The translations under genes were made by a program, and so were the position numbers. From Isochrysis galbana (Eukaryota; Haptophyta; Isochrysidales; Isochrysidaceae), in NCBI GenBank assembly GCA_018136815.1, contig CM030932.1:7060230-7124229 (forward strand): 64,000 bases of DNA, in the 5' to 3' direction. Shown in pieces: positions 1-10,765 of this stretch. Each line of letters starts with the position of its first letter. Positions within the stretch are counted from its first letter, which is position 1. Under the pieces are notes generated by a model, which saw nothing but the letters and a program-made list of their open reading frames with translations, made no database searches and was not told the origin of the DNA.

Positions 1-874
1 AGCGTAAATTGAATGACAAAGCTGGGATCTGTGCGTGCACAGCGCTAGGCATGGCGTCGTGCGCCAGCGGTTGGGGATTGGGGTGGCTGAGGGCTCACCA
101 TGACTGTTGCTGGAAAGAGACGGGGGAAGTTGGGGGACGAGTGAGAGAGGGCAGAGGGGAAGGTTGCGACTGTTGCTGATTTGAAGTGCGACAGCCCGGG
201 CGGAAACCGCTAACGACGACGGCTTTCGCGCGGGGGAACGTGAGGTGTTGGCGAGGTGGCGGGGGGGGGCTTAGGGGAAACGACTTGCAACGGTCTTCAA
301 CGGGCAAAACACATGCCGTTAGGACTTAAAGCGTCTGGCTAGTAGCTAGCAAAGATTGCAATAGTTATTTTTAAGGCCCTTAAAATTAAGCCCTTACACT
401 CGAAAGGCCTTATGCGAAGAGCGCTCGCGAAGGCCTTACTAGGCAGACCAGCAGCAAGCCCAAGCCGTAAGGCCTTTACGCGTCGCAACGCGTAAGGGCC
501 TTACGGTTGCGGAGCAGCCATAAGCCCTTGGTGTAAGTGTAAAAGTGTGTTAAGTGTTAAGTGCTAAGCCGTAAGCCGGCGCAGGCGCCGCGTCAATAAA
601 GGCTCCGGCTAGGCTCCAGCTAGGCTCCGGCGCCGCAGGCGCCGGCGTACGTACGCGCGTGAAGGTTGCGGTTGCGGCGCCGAAGGCGCCGGCGTTTTTG
701 AAGTTGAAGAGACGACGGCGTGGCGGCGCCGCATGCGCCACCCTCTACGGCCGCGTCAGCTGCCGGCTCGATCGAACGGCCCTCTGCCTACGAGCCAGTA
801 GTCATCGCGTGTTCGACAAATCAAAAACAGGCAAAAGACGCTAAAATCGCAAAAGTGTCAGAGCAAGGCTGATC
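1..874. other. Non-coding, palindrome-rich left flank
   Basis: I see no supportable gene here. Positions 365-520 are packed with imperfect palindromes built on GTAAGGGCCTTAC and AAGGCCTT, and 590-720 holds repeated GGCTCCGGCTAG and GGCGCCG blocks. Such sequence can form hairpins. A 70-bp stretch at 748-817 recurs inverted at 60211-60280 with three mismatches, so this flank includes dispersed repeat material. Confidence 0.6.
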
Positions 875-2094
875 TCACTCTTGGTTGGAGATTGCCTGCG
901 AGGGGCGCTGGCCTGCGACTTGCTGCTGCGCAAGTGCGACGCCACCTTTGCGGCCAACGTCCCGGGCTTCGCGAAGGACTCCGCGTCCATGGAGTGGGAT
1001 CGACTCGTTGCTCGCGAAGCCGGCTCCGATCTTCAAGAGTTGGCCAAGAACCTCGTGCGCGCATACGTCCGCAAGACCGCAAGATGGGCGACGCCAACGT
1101 GGACGCGACCGGCACTGCGGGGGGGCGGTAAGTCGTATCTTTGTGCCACCGTGTGCGGGGAGAGGCGGTGTGCGGGGAGAGGCGGTGTGCCGGGAGGGGC
1201 GGTGTGCGGGGAGAGGTGGTGTGACACACGTACCGAAAATGCCAACCTCACACCGGCGTCCGACTCAGTCAGGTTGGCTCCGTCGAATGTCACCGCAATG
1301 AAAATGGGGTCCTCCTTTGTGCCCGAAGCCGAGAGCCCCCCCATGGTGCTGTCCTTGGCTTGCTCAATGGCCATGCCAATCGTGTGGAAGATATTCTCTA
1401 CCTCGCACCCGCGCCCATCATCATGTGCTCGCGTGGCCCCCTCGTCGCGCACGATCTCGTCCAGCTTCGCCCGCATCTCCGCCAGCGGCACGAGATCTAT
1501 GAGCTTGATGTTGGTGTCGGTCATGATGGTGTGCCTTTGCCTATTCTCCACCTCCTCCGTCACGCTCACGTCCCACGAGAAGATGTCATTCATCCACCGA
1601 AGAATGTTCCAGGAGAGCCCGGCACACAAGCGCACGAGGTTCCACTTCTCGCTCGAGAAGACGACCCGAAGATGCTCCTTCACCTCCTCGTACGCCTCCT
1701 CGCGGAACTTCTTCCTCAGCGCCTCAAACATGCCACAATTTGGCAGGGTCGCGAGGCCCTCGCTCAGCCGTTCGCCGTTGGAGCCGCGCAACTTGTACAG
1801 CGCGCGAAAGCACAGCTCGGGCAGGTCGTCCGGATTTGTCCACCGAGCCATCATAGCTGCCAAGATGCCCGCCTCCTTGTCCCACATTGACGATGACGTG
1901 ATCTGTGACACTGTTCCTGACCGCATCTCCGCCGCCGCTGCGAGAACTGCGCAGCGGCGGCGCTGAAACTCATACTGTGAGCTCAGATGCTTGCGGTCGG
2001 CCGTGAGGCGTCGCACGCGGCCCTCAGCCTCCTCAAGCCGGCCATTCAGCCGCGCAACCTCGGCCCAAGCCTCACTCTGTTCATCGCCCCTCAT
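875..2094 (-). CDS. Unknown protein with N-terminal coiled coil (two exons)
   Basis: I do not recognise this protein. The reading frame runs from an ATG at 2094 (an in-frame ATG at 2196 would add 34 low-complexity residues) to a donor GTACGT at 1233. It resumes after an acceptor CCCGCAG at 1115 and stops at 875-877. Joined this way the frame stays open (exons 1234-2094 and 875-1114, about 366 aa). The N-terminal ~40 residues (EAWAEVARLNGRLEEAEGRV) look like a coiled coil. A conserved-looking central part has WNILRWMNDIFSWDVS and FIAVTFDGANLTESDAG. The style (one-off gene, repeats in the intron, no known domain) would suit a mobile-element protein, but no catalytic motif is visible. No function is assigned. 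Confidence 0.5.
1140..1222. repeat. Minisatellite inside an intron
   Basis: About four copies of a ~16-18-bp unit (GGCGGTGTGCGGGGAGA type) lie within the inferred 119-bp intron (1115-1233) of the minus-strand gene. In the unspliced frame the unit would encode a repetitive Pro/His/Leu tract, which supports treating it as intron. Confidence 0.6.
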
Positions 2095-2196
2095 CCCGAC
2101 TAGTACTCCTAGGAGGGAGGAGAGCGAGGGAGCGAGGGAGCCTGGTGGATAGAGGGCAGGTGGATAGAGGGCAGAGGGCAGGTAGTAGGCCTGCAT

Positions 2197-2902
2197 TTAT
2201 TGATGAAACGGAGCCATTTATGGAAAAGGTGTAAAAGAGCATTGTTGCAAATTCGCAGTTCGGAAAGAGGGAAGGGAACGTTAATATCGGGCGCTGTACG
2301 AAAATTCTCGAACATGTGGATCATGATACCCCATAGAAGATTGGCTACCTGCCAACTCAGAAAACTCTATAAAATGGAGTCATATAACATCAAAGTGTTA
2401 GGTAGAGTAATATGATGATTCTCAGTCAAATGAAACGGCTACGAGATAAATGTCGGGCGCCTGTGCAAATATTATCGAACAGACGGTTCCCAAACCCCTT
2501 TGCAAAGAGAGGACACCGCAACCGAGAGGAGAGTAGAAGAGAGCTCGTCGCAACCGGCAGGTCCGATTTCCTGGGGGGGAGGGGGGGGGAGGGGCGGTGG
2601 CTGACGGACCCCCTTTTTTTGCCACAGTGATTCGCCATTCCAATTCCAATTCGCAATTCGCAATTCGTCATATTAGTTTGACCCTTTAATACTAGTTGTA
2701 GCCTGCGGCCCCTAATATCAGTGTATCAGGTCTAGAGGACCTGATATCATGATATTAGGACCTGATATCAGCCTGACGGCCCATCCGGGCCCGCAACACC
2801 TCTAGTGCTTGTGTAAAACCAGAATTACAAAAAAATCGACTTGTTTTGTAAAGGGGTCGGCAAAGAGTGAGAAAGACGGAGAGAGGGAATCTCCGGCTCG
2901 CG
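2197..2902. other. Intergenic; inverted repeats upstream of the PsbP-like gene
   Basis: No gene is seen. At 2712-2775 there are three related palindromic blocks around CCTGATATCA and TGATATTAGG, about 130-190 bp upstream of the PsbP-like start codon. They could form a stem-loop or be part of a small mobile element. A G tract (2571-2592) and AT-rich runs fill the rest. Confidence 0.4.
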
Positions 2903-3562
2903 ATGAAGTGCAGCAGTGGAGTGCGAGTCGTTGATGGCCTGCCGTCGCTCTCTCGACGAGCGCTGCTGCCGATGCTCGCCGCAGTGCTGGCGCCTCAGGG
3001 ACTTGACACACCCGTCTTCCACACCGCTCTTGGCCCCCGCCCTGCCTTAGCCGTAGATCCCTCGCTCGAAACGTTCACTGGGCCTGACGGTTTCTCGTGG
3101 AAGACTCCAGCGTCATGGGGCAAGCCGCAGATGCAGACGCTGCCTGACGGCCGCCAACTCGTGGTTTCGGTCGATCCGAATGATGCTGATTTCAATGTTT
3201 TCTTCGCCTCCACGCCAGTTCAGGCAGATTACAGCTCTCTCGGCTCATTCGGCAACCTTGACTATGTTGGTGGAACATTCCTGCCGCAATGTCCTGTTGG
3301 CCAGTGCACACTGGAGCGCGATGGCATCGCGGGTCGAATGATCTCTCAGTCAGCCTCGCGGGGTGGATACACTTTTGAGTATTCTATCCAGCAGCAAGGA
3401 CAGCCTATGCGCCGCTTGCGGACGCAGATGCTACTCCAAACTGAGGAGGGGCGGGGTAAAGCAATCGTTACGCTGACAGCTCAGTGCACGGAGGGTCGGG
3501 TTGGGGAACTCAGTCCAATCTTGACGGCGATCATCGACTCTCTGGCGTTGCCAGGAAAGTAA
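2903..3562 (+). CDS. PsbP-domain protein, predicted thylakoid lumen
   Basis: Encodes 219 aa from the first in-frame ATG (2903); the frame is open upstream but has only non-ATG codons. Residues ~15-52 form a lumen-targeting signal: SRRALLPMLAAVLA (a twin-arginine Tat-type core) followed by an Ala-rich cleavage region ending PALA. From ~54 the mature domain begins FTGPDGFSWKTPASWGK and continues LPDGRQLVVSVDPNDADFNV, VQADYSSLGSFGNLDYV and ILTAIIDSLALP. This matches the PsbP fold found in the PSII oxygen-evolving complex and in PsbP-like/PPD assembly factors. Which subtype is unclear. No ER signal peptide precedes the Tat core, so an additional 5' exon carrying plastid-envelope targeting is possible. 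It is the main evidence that the organism is photosynthetic. Confidence 0.85.
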   Translation: MKCSSGVRVVDGLPSLSRRALLPMLAAVLAPQGLDTPVFHTALGPRPALAVDPSLETFTGPDGFSWKTPASWGKPQMQTLPDGRQLVVSVDPNDADFNVFFASTPVQADYSSLGSFGNLDYVGGTFLPQCPVGQCTLERDGIAGRMISQSASRGGYTFEYSIQQQGQPMRRLRTQMLLQTEEGRGKAIVTLTAQCTEGRVGELSPILTAIIDSLALPGK

Positions 3563-5331
3563 TCGACGGTGGTCCAGCTCTTGCTCATGGCACGGTACTA
3601 GTCCTCTTACTGATCCGGGCGTCGGAAGCTCCCCCTTACTTTGTACCAAGGCAAGACCTGCAGCCTAATGGTGCTTGTGAAAGAAAGCTGGCCAACACAT
3701 GGAAAGAGAGCCCCATTACTCCAATGAAAAGTTGTGGCCTATGGAGGATGCCATAGGTGGTATTGATGGCCACCGCGAAAATGACGATGCTTTGTTTTTG
3801 AAAAGAAGCTTAAACTACTCCTTCTCCATCTTTAGTTAAGGAGTAGTGAGCTTAGTCGTGGCGATCTTTATATATCTCCTTTCAACTAAATTAATGCTTA
3901 GTTCACGCATGGCGGGGCACGAATCCCCCCCCACCCCCCTCCCTTCCCCCCCTTGTCTTTTGTTGTGGGAAAGGAACCACCCGCACCCACCCTCCTGACA
4001 TGGCTCATGGCACGCAGATGCAGGGCCGCAGCCTTTGCATGCGCGACTACTGGCCCGTCCCTCCCTGATAGGCCACACCTTGAACGCCTACCCTCCATCT
4101 TGGGCCAGAACATTACTCCAATCCCTCCTTCCTCCCTCCCCCTGGCCCCTGGTCGCAAAACTTACTCTTAGAGTAGGGGTGGGGGGGGGCTTGGTCTTGG
4201 CGGCATGGGCATGGGGGGGCCTCACGCCTCACGCCTCACGCCCCTCATCTCAAGGTCTCAAGCACTAACGCCCCTCTAGGGGGATTTGTCAGTCAACAGT
4301 CAACCTCAAGCCATGCATCGAATGCCACGCCATCAACTTCCGTCTTCCGCGCCCTTCCACACCGTACACGTACACCGTCAAACATAGTGACAGCACCTCC
4401 GTCGCCACTAGTGACTAGTGACTGCACTCTCTACTCTAGTGACTAGTGACTAGTGACCAAGGATAGTATCCGGGCGCACGGTGTGGACGCATTGAAACGC
4501 CCCCTATACTCAAGCACCCATAGGGGAAGCCGAATGGCGGAGCCCCCACAATGCGGCGACCTAGGTCGTCAAGTCGCCACCCAGAACTACTTCAAAAGGC
4601 TCGCCCCGTCCCTCGCCCCAAAGCTAGGCCCAAAGTAGTGCACACATGGGCCGACCCCCTGAAACCGAAGACAAAGAAAGGAAAGAGGGGGGGAGCGGGA
4701 GGAGGAGTGTGGTAGGGGCTAGGGCGATGTCGGCGGGTACCCAAAAGGAAGGAATTGCTTCTAGTAGTAGTAGTTTCGCAGACGCCTTCAAGAAATTTTT
4801 CTCTAGCGAGCAGAAGACTACAATTCACAAAGAGCATGCCAAGCCGGCGCAGGCCCCATGACCACAATACCGTTGGGACGGTTTTCTTTTTTGCGAGCTT
4901 TCCGATGTTCCGCCATACGGCATGCACCAAATATGAAAGCAAGTCGCTTGAGTCGTTAAGTGCAAATTGATGTCCCCCGCAAGATTGGCCGCATACAGGG
5001 TATTTAGCACATTTGATGGCAGTTATAATTTGCTATTGTTTGAAGTTCCGTTTGATGTTGCGCACATTGTTGCAGTTGTGGTGTGCATGTTTGCTGAAAA
5101 TTTCTCATTGCCGACAACAACAGTCTCGCAAAAACACCGGATGCTGAAGGGGCCATTATCATGGTCTTGTAGTTGGTCGAAGCTATCTGCATCATCACTG
5201 GACGACATGGCCGGCCTCAACTGCATGCTTGGTCCCCGATCTGAATTTCTTTGTTCGGGAAGACACGAAAAAACGATTGTGAATCGGCTGCGTGTTTCTT
5301 CGGTAACTTGGCCGAGCCAACAGCAGGGACG
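3563..5331. other. Intergenic with a dispersed repeat (about 3870-4330)
   Basis: No convincing gene. Positions 3870-4330 carry a repeat related to copies elsewhere. TTAGTTCACGCATGGCGGGG (3890s) matches the segment at 36660-36700. The block at 4262-4320 (AGGGGGATTTGTCAGTCAAC and following) matches 49215-49280 in inverted orientation. CACTAGTGACTAGTGAC runs (4408-4458) are a short tandem palindrome. The region 4960-5331 is the 3' flank of the ferredoxin gene. Confidence 0.45.
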
Positions 5332-6700
5332 TTATATTCCGTCTGCATCAAAAAGATTATTAACCCCCGGAGGAATTTCCACCTCAAGGCCGTCGATTTT
5401 GGGGGATAGGATGATTTGGCATCCCAAGCGAGACGTGTCGCGTCGCTCGTACGCCAAGTCGAGCATATCTTCTTCTTCCTGAGACAAGACGGACGACATA
5501 ACCAAGTGGGCTGTGAAGCTATCGAGAAGTGACGGCAGCCACTACAACTTGATGCAGGCACGCTTTAGTGAACGAGGTTGTGCCTGCTGAGGAGAAGTGC
5601 GCAATGATGACACGCTAAGTTAAACGGACGGGCGAGCTGGGTCGAGCAGTACTCGTGGGTGGCAGCGTGAGCGCGTGGTGAAGCCACGGGGCCTGATGAC
5701 GCACTTCGGAAGGGGGGCCAATCTTGTGAGCGTCGCGCCCCGTCGCGTCCCAAAATTTGGACGACACGTAAACATGGCATGTTGAACAAGCCATCACCTA
5801 TGGAAAGTACAATTGGAGGAAGTGGGAGGGTGATCGGCAGGAACGCGGCGCCAGGATGATTGGCGTTCCTTCAAGCTCTACAGTCGCATCATCATGCAAA
5901 TGCAATATCGCGTCATATTTGCAGGAAGACACACCCCGGAACACGCACACTCGAGGTATTCGGATAGCAAGCGTGCTCCAAGATCATCGGAAAATGTCAC
6001 GACTTCGCGTAGACTTTGTCCTTCGAGGCCTATCACATCGAAGGGGCGTTCGCCCGACGGAGGAAAGACTCGCACAGTGACCTTAGCCTTGCCGAGCTCT
6101 GCCGCCATCTCACGCTCGACCGCTGCGGCGAGCGATGCAAGGCCAGCATCCTCGCCAACTTCCCATCTGCCCGCCAATTGCTTTGCAATCGAGAGTAGCT
6201 CACCCGGCCGTGCACCCCAGCCGTTTGGGTCTGCGAGAGATTTTACGATTCCTCGTGAGATCTGCGCATGGGGGAGGCAGTGACTGAGCGAACGGCCTTT
6301 TTCTCCTGAAGCACCCCTTAAGTCAGCTGATCCCAGCAACCTCCAAGCAAGAGGATTGAGGAGCCGTCATCCTGCCGTCCCATCATCCACCACCGCAAGA
6401 GCAGTCCTGCGGAGGCGTGGCCCCTTGAGCAGATGACACAAGCAGCCGCCCCAGCGCTAGCTCGTGTTACATGAGCACCTCTGGGGCGTAGCCTCGCTCT
6501 ATAATGAAGTCAACAGCGGCCGCTTCATCTGAGGCGGAGTGAGAGCAGAGCCGGCGCTCTGCTGGGCAGAGCAGGGCGCCACGGGCGGGCATCGTTCGAG
6601 CCGGTCCGCACGCTGCTCCCGCGCCCCGCTGAGAGCTGGACGGTAGGCGAGCCAACCAGGGGAGGAGAGCGCGCCCCGACGGACGGCTGACGGCACGCAT
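5332..6700 (-). CDS. Mitochondrial [2Fe-2S] ferredoxin (adrenodoxin type) with N-terminal extension
   Basis: Four exons (6479-6700, 5935-6261, 5705-5797, 5332-5478) give 262 aa. Residues 1-50 are Arg/Ala/Ser-rich without acids, a mitochondrial presequence. Residues ~55-120 are a non-ferredoxin extension (DFIIERGYAPE, ADPNGWGARPGELLS, KQLAGRWEVGEDAGL). Residues ~120-262 are the ferredoxin: KVTVRVFPPSG, cluster cysteines in CSGVMACSTC (C181, C187, C190), then EEEDMLDLAYERRDTSRLGC (C234) and the C-terminal VNNLFDADGI. The C-x5-C-x2-C motif only forms when exons 2 and 3 are joined, which supports the splice. Adrenodoxin-type ferredoxins pass electrons from ferredoxin reductase to Fe-S cluster assembly and P450-type enzymes. 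The first exon join is the least certain. The spacing from C190 to C234 is about 7 residues longer than usual. Confidence 0.85.
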
Positions 6701-7140
6701 CGCTCGCTGCAGTGCGTTCGCGTGGAAGTCGAGGGGCTCCCCCCGAAAGGATTTTACCGCCGGTACTCCTAGGCTATGGTAGGAGTAGAGGGGGAACCAT
6801 CGCTTCGTTCGTCCCCCCGATGTTATTGTGGTGTGAACACAACTGCTTCCACCGCGCGCTCGGCAGCAATGAGCTTTAGTGGATATCCTTGAGACAGAAG
6901 ATAGAAAATCTAGCCGTATGTTCACTACATCCTAGACGGCTACTCTACTGTACTAGCGTGATGAAATGAGCGAGAAAACCCAATGCACTCGTCTCCCACT
7001 AAAGTAGCCCCGATGATGGTTGGCTATGGTGCTCTTGGCATCATTTACAGACAACAAAAACTTCTCGCCAATTGTACATCGGCTCGAGCGCCGAGCGCGG
7101 CAGCTTCAAATGACGATACGGCGCTGAATATGGCGGAGGG
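6701..7140. other. Intergenic, upstream of the ferredoxin gene
   Basis: Lies between the ferredoxin start (minus strand) and the stop of the next minus-strand gene. It should hold the ferredoxin promoter and the 3' end of the LRR gene. I see no TATA box or other clear motif; CCTAGGCTATGGTAGGAGTA at 6767-6786 is a short palindrome-like stretch. Confidence 0.35.
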
Positions 7141-9015
7141 CTAGTAGTCATCGTCTGAATCGCTCTCGTCGCCTTTCTTGGCGGCTGCTCTCTTCTTTTG
7201 GCCCGTCTCGGCATTGCTCTGTAACGCCTTGTAAATCTCCCCCTGCAAGGCAAGACAGTGCATGGCAAGGCGGAGAATTGGCAAATGAGCGGTCGGACGT
7301 AACGCAGGCAAGAGGTTGCCGACTGAAAGGCCGCCCTGAAGGTGGATGGACGTCCACAGGAGATGCGATGTGGTCACCACGCTACAAGCATACATAGATC
7401 ACAAAGTCACGGACTAGTCCGCCCCTACACTATGACGCAGCCATCCTCTTACCAGGTCATCTAGAACCTCGTCGTCATTCCCCAATAGCCCGAGATGCTC
7501 CAGATTGGACTTGCTTTGTGTAAAGAACGTCTTGAGCATGTCGGCGCCACCCCGTCGAATGCCACATGCGCCAAGCTCGAGATGTCGCAATGTCCGATTC
7601 TTGGGGAGCATCTTCAACAGGGACTTGAGCCCCGCGTCACCAATGTCGGTGTAGTGCAAATATAGTTCCTAAGAGCAGCCACAGCGATCAGTTTTATTGG
7701 CAGGCTCTGCAGGAAGAGCACCCAACTCGATGTAAGTACATCTTGCGGAAATCTACAAATCGGAGCCGCACAGATGAACGAGTCGAGACAGCCCCCCAGC
7801 AGGTGCATTTGGCTCAAACCTCACCTCTAGAGTTTCGTTGCGCGTCAGCGCATCGGCAATATATTCGATGCCGACAGAGGTGATCGGGTTGTCATTCAGG
7901 TAGAGCCGTTTGCACCCGGGCTTGCGTGGTGCGAAACCTGCGGCACCCGCCTTTCTAGCGTTCTCATTTTCCTCCTCGATCTGTTTTCGCCAGCCAATGT
8001 CCCCTCCATGCAAGGCCTTTGGCTCCGGCCTTTCATCGAGCTGCTCCGCGATCCACTTGCAGTGAGGGTCATCGATGATGCCTTTCATTGAAAGTGCCAC
8101 CCGTGACGGCTTTGGAATTTCAGGATCATATAAATCTGGGTGAAACCTACAGCACAAGGATGGGTTTCGAAACATTGAGGGCATGGTTGTCAACATGGTG
8201 TCCCCACGGGGAGTAATACGTGGTAACGCACCCGAACAATAGCATCAGGTCGTCATCACACGGTGCAGAACATGAGTAAGAGGGGCAGAGTCCTGGTGGT
8301 GTTCTACTAAGCTAAGATTAGGTCCCTCGCTACTGCAGCAATTAGGCCAGATAACTCACATTCTCCGAAAGTCTTCACACTCGTCCAGATCAGCCGCTGG
8401 CGCGGTTGCTGCCACGTATCGCCGGTCATACCAGCCATCATACGGAGAGAGGGCAGAAGCAAGCCTTCTGCCCTTGCCGTCGACGTACTCGCCTGTGTTT
8501 TGCGCGCCAGGGTGTGCCTTGCGCGAGGAACGCTTGACCTCGTCCATTTGTCTGCAGACGACCAAGGCAAAAAAGAATTGGTATGTGGTAGAGGAGCGCC
8601 GCACACTTGGAAACTCTGGTTACATTACATCTGGGACGCGCAGGCATGAAAGATCCCATGCGGAGCGCAGGACACAATGGCGTGCCTCAGGTGGCTCAGG
8701 CGCGTACTTTTTTACATGGTCGTCCTGCTTAGCAACGACGGTCCCCTTCCAGCCTGCGCTGGGCAGGACAGGCGCCCCCTCCAGCTGTTCGGCGACAGTT
8801 GAGGTGTTCACCTGCTCCGTGTGGCGGGACTCCTCTTCACTGTACTGGCGCTCCTCCTGCTCACGCGTAGTATAGCTGTCCTCCTGTGGCTCCTCCTGCG
8901 CCTCATGAGGCTCCTCATGCGGCTCCTCATGCGGCTCCTCATGCGGCTCCTCATGCGGCTCCACATGCGGCTCAGGAGAGGGCGAGCGGGGCGAGAGCGG
9001 CTGCGGGGAGCTCAT
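7141..9015 (-). CDS. Leucine-rich repeat (RNI-like) protein with acidic repeat N-terminus
   Basis: Five exons (8624-9015, 8360-8551, 7825-8146, 7453-7668, 7141-7242) join in frame to 407 aa. The N-terminus holds five or six EPHEE-type repeats (residues ~14-37) and a Glu-rich coil. Then comes an unknown region (PGAQNTGEYVDGKGRR, YDGWYDRRYVAA, ECEDFRRMFHPDLYDPEIPK). Three or four LRRs of the NLR/RanGAP-like type follow (KRLYLNDNPITSVGIEYIAD, LEELYLHYTDIGDAGLKSLL, LRHLELGACGIRRGGADML, LEHLGLLGNDDEV). The tail is KKRAAAKKGDESDSDDDY, basic then acidic. LRRs of this type mediate protein binding. The specific partner is unknown. An alternative ATG at 9087 would add 24 Arg/Lys-rich residues encoded by a GA-rich stretch that looks more like 5' UTR. 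Confidence 0.75.
8886..8975. repeat. In-frame 15-bp coding minisatellite
   Basis: Near-identical copies of the unit CTCCTCATGCGG(CTC) lie within the first exon of the LRR gene, encoding the EPHEE repeat on the minus strand. Copy number probably varies between alleles. Confidence 0.75.
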
Positions 9016-10765
9016 GGTCGAGGAGCACGACACTCGACCGCCCGCGCCCGCTCTCCTTCGCGCTCTCTCTTTCCTCTTTCTCTCCATCTCCCTCTCCCCC
9101 CCCTCGCTCTAGCTATATGTCTCTTAAACTTTTCCCCTTGTTTCCCCCCCCTTTTTTCTCCCCTCCCTCTCTCGCTCACCCACCCGCCCACACCCGCCCA
9201 CACACACCCTCTCTTTCTCCTCTCTCTCCCTGCTGTTTTTTTGTCTTACTCCTAGGTGTTCGTACTGTAGATTAGTAAAGATGTTCAAAAAGAGGAGGAA
9301 CGGCTGGCAGAGAGGGAGAGAGGGAGGTTTGGTGCTGACCACTAGGGCAAGAAGGCCGGATCGCAGGGCGGGGCGCCGGCAGAGGGACAGCTCCGATGGG
9401 AGAGACCCGAGCGAAGGGCAAAGGGGAGAGGGCGGGGGGCGGGGGGCGAGAGGGCGAGAGCAGAGAGAAGGAGAAGAGAAGCCGTGACGCCGTGACGGGC
9501 GACGGGCGTAGCATATAGCATATTAGCCTGGCGAAGTCAAGTCCACCCGCCACCGGCCACTGGCCGCACATTCAGCGTGGCAAAGGGCAAAGGGCCGAGC
9601 AATGACAATGATGGAGGATTAGCTGACAGTGACAGAGTCACGGCGCATGGATCACGGATCACGGATCGTCCAACCTAGCCGCTTGCTGAAGCTTGAAGCG
9701 GCAAGAGGAAGCAGAGGGGAAAGAGATAAGAGATGTCTTTGTCCTTGGTGCCCGATCCCCAATCAATCTCGATCTCAGCGGAGCGCAAGTGGGGAGTCCA
9801 GGGGAGCTCCGCTGCGGACTGCACTGTGAGAAGGGAGAAGGGGGGGGGGGGCTGAGAGACGAGAGACGAGTGCAGAACGAACGCCACATGCCGCACAAAT
9901 AATCAATTTTGTCACAGGACACAGAGCGCCGCTATAAGGCTGGCTATTTTCGTGCTATGTCGTAGTATTTGTATCCACAGCCGCGGCGCGCGGGACAGGT
10001 CCCCTCCCTCGGGGCTAAGACTAGTAACCGGTTTACCAGATATCTAGATACTAGGTATCTTTGCCTATTAAGTAGCCGGATCCAGGTATCCAGATAGGGA
10101 TCGTGCGCCGCGCTACCAGGCAGCCGGATATCCAGATAGTAAATCCTAACATTCCAGATACTTCCAGGTACCCGGGTATCCGCCAGATATCCAGATACCG
10201 TTGACTGTTGTGCAGAGAATCGTCTCAATTCGATCTCTCTCGCTCCGTTCCCCTTCATTTGGTATTCTTCAATAAAACTCCTGTTTTCGTATGACAACGG
10301 ACATCTGTCTCCGCGCGCTGTGGTGTTTTTGCTTGTATTATGGATCGAGAGGGCGAGTAGCTACTGACGTCATGTAATATCATAAAACATCATACTTATT
10401 TATGTAATCACAAGGGAGTGAGCGGAGAGCCGAGGGCCGAGAGTTGTGCAAACAGAAGAGAGGAAGGGGCGCGGGAGCGGGAGAGAGGAAGGAGCGCGGG
10501 CTCGGGAGCGGGAGAGATGGCAGCGAGCAGGCTCCACAGTCTCCTGCTCACCCTCAGTCGTCCGAGGGCGCTGTGCTCGATCGTAAAGACGCTCAGCAGC
10601 GATGATGGAGTGCTCCTGCGCGCGTCGAAGAAGGCCGCTGGTGACGAGCGCTCCATCGCCATCGTGACCATCGCGCAGAGCAAGCACCGAATGCTTGCAT
10701 GCGGCATTGCTGCAGCGATCGCGGCGACCGAGGTCGGCTTGCTTTCCAGCTTGTTGCCAGAGTGC
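9016..10765. other. Intergenic; pyrimidine tract and degenerate CAGATATCC repeats
   Basis: No supportable gene. 9060-9240 is a strong CT-rich tract upstream of the LRR gene. 10030-10205 contains many degenerate copies of a CAGATATCCAGATA / CAGGTATCCAG motif in an AT-richer island. 10410-10510 has purine-rich short repeats (GGGAGCGGGAGAGAGGAAGG). An in-frame ATG at 10517 could extend the chromodomain gene upstream by 83 residues, but that stretch has no recognisable features. Confidence 0.4.

Noticed and set aside
360..560. Telomeric repeat at the left edge
   Set aside because: The TAAGGCC/GGCCTTA blocks are palindromic and irregular, not a G-strand tandem telomere repeat.
4967..5482. 171-codon plus-strand frame
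   Set aside because: It is antisense to the last ferredoxin exon and has no family features.
8474..9275. Plus-strand Leu/Arg- and Pro-rich frames
   Set aside because: They are shadows of the EPHEE repeat exon and the CT-rich tract beside it.
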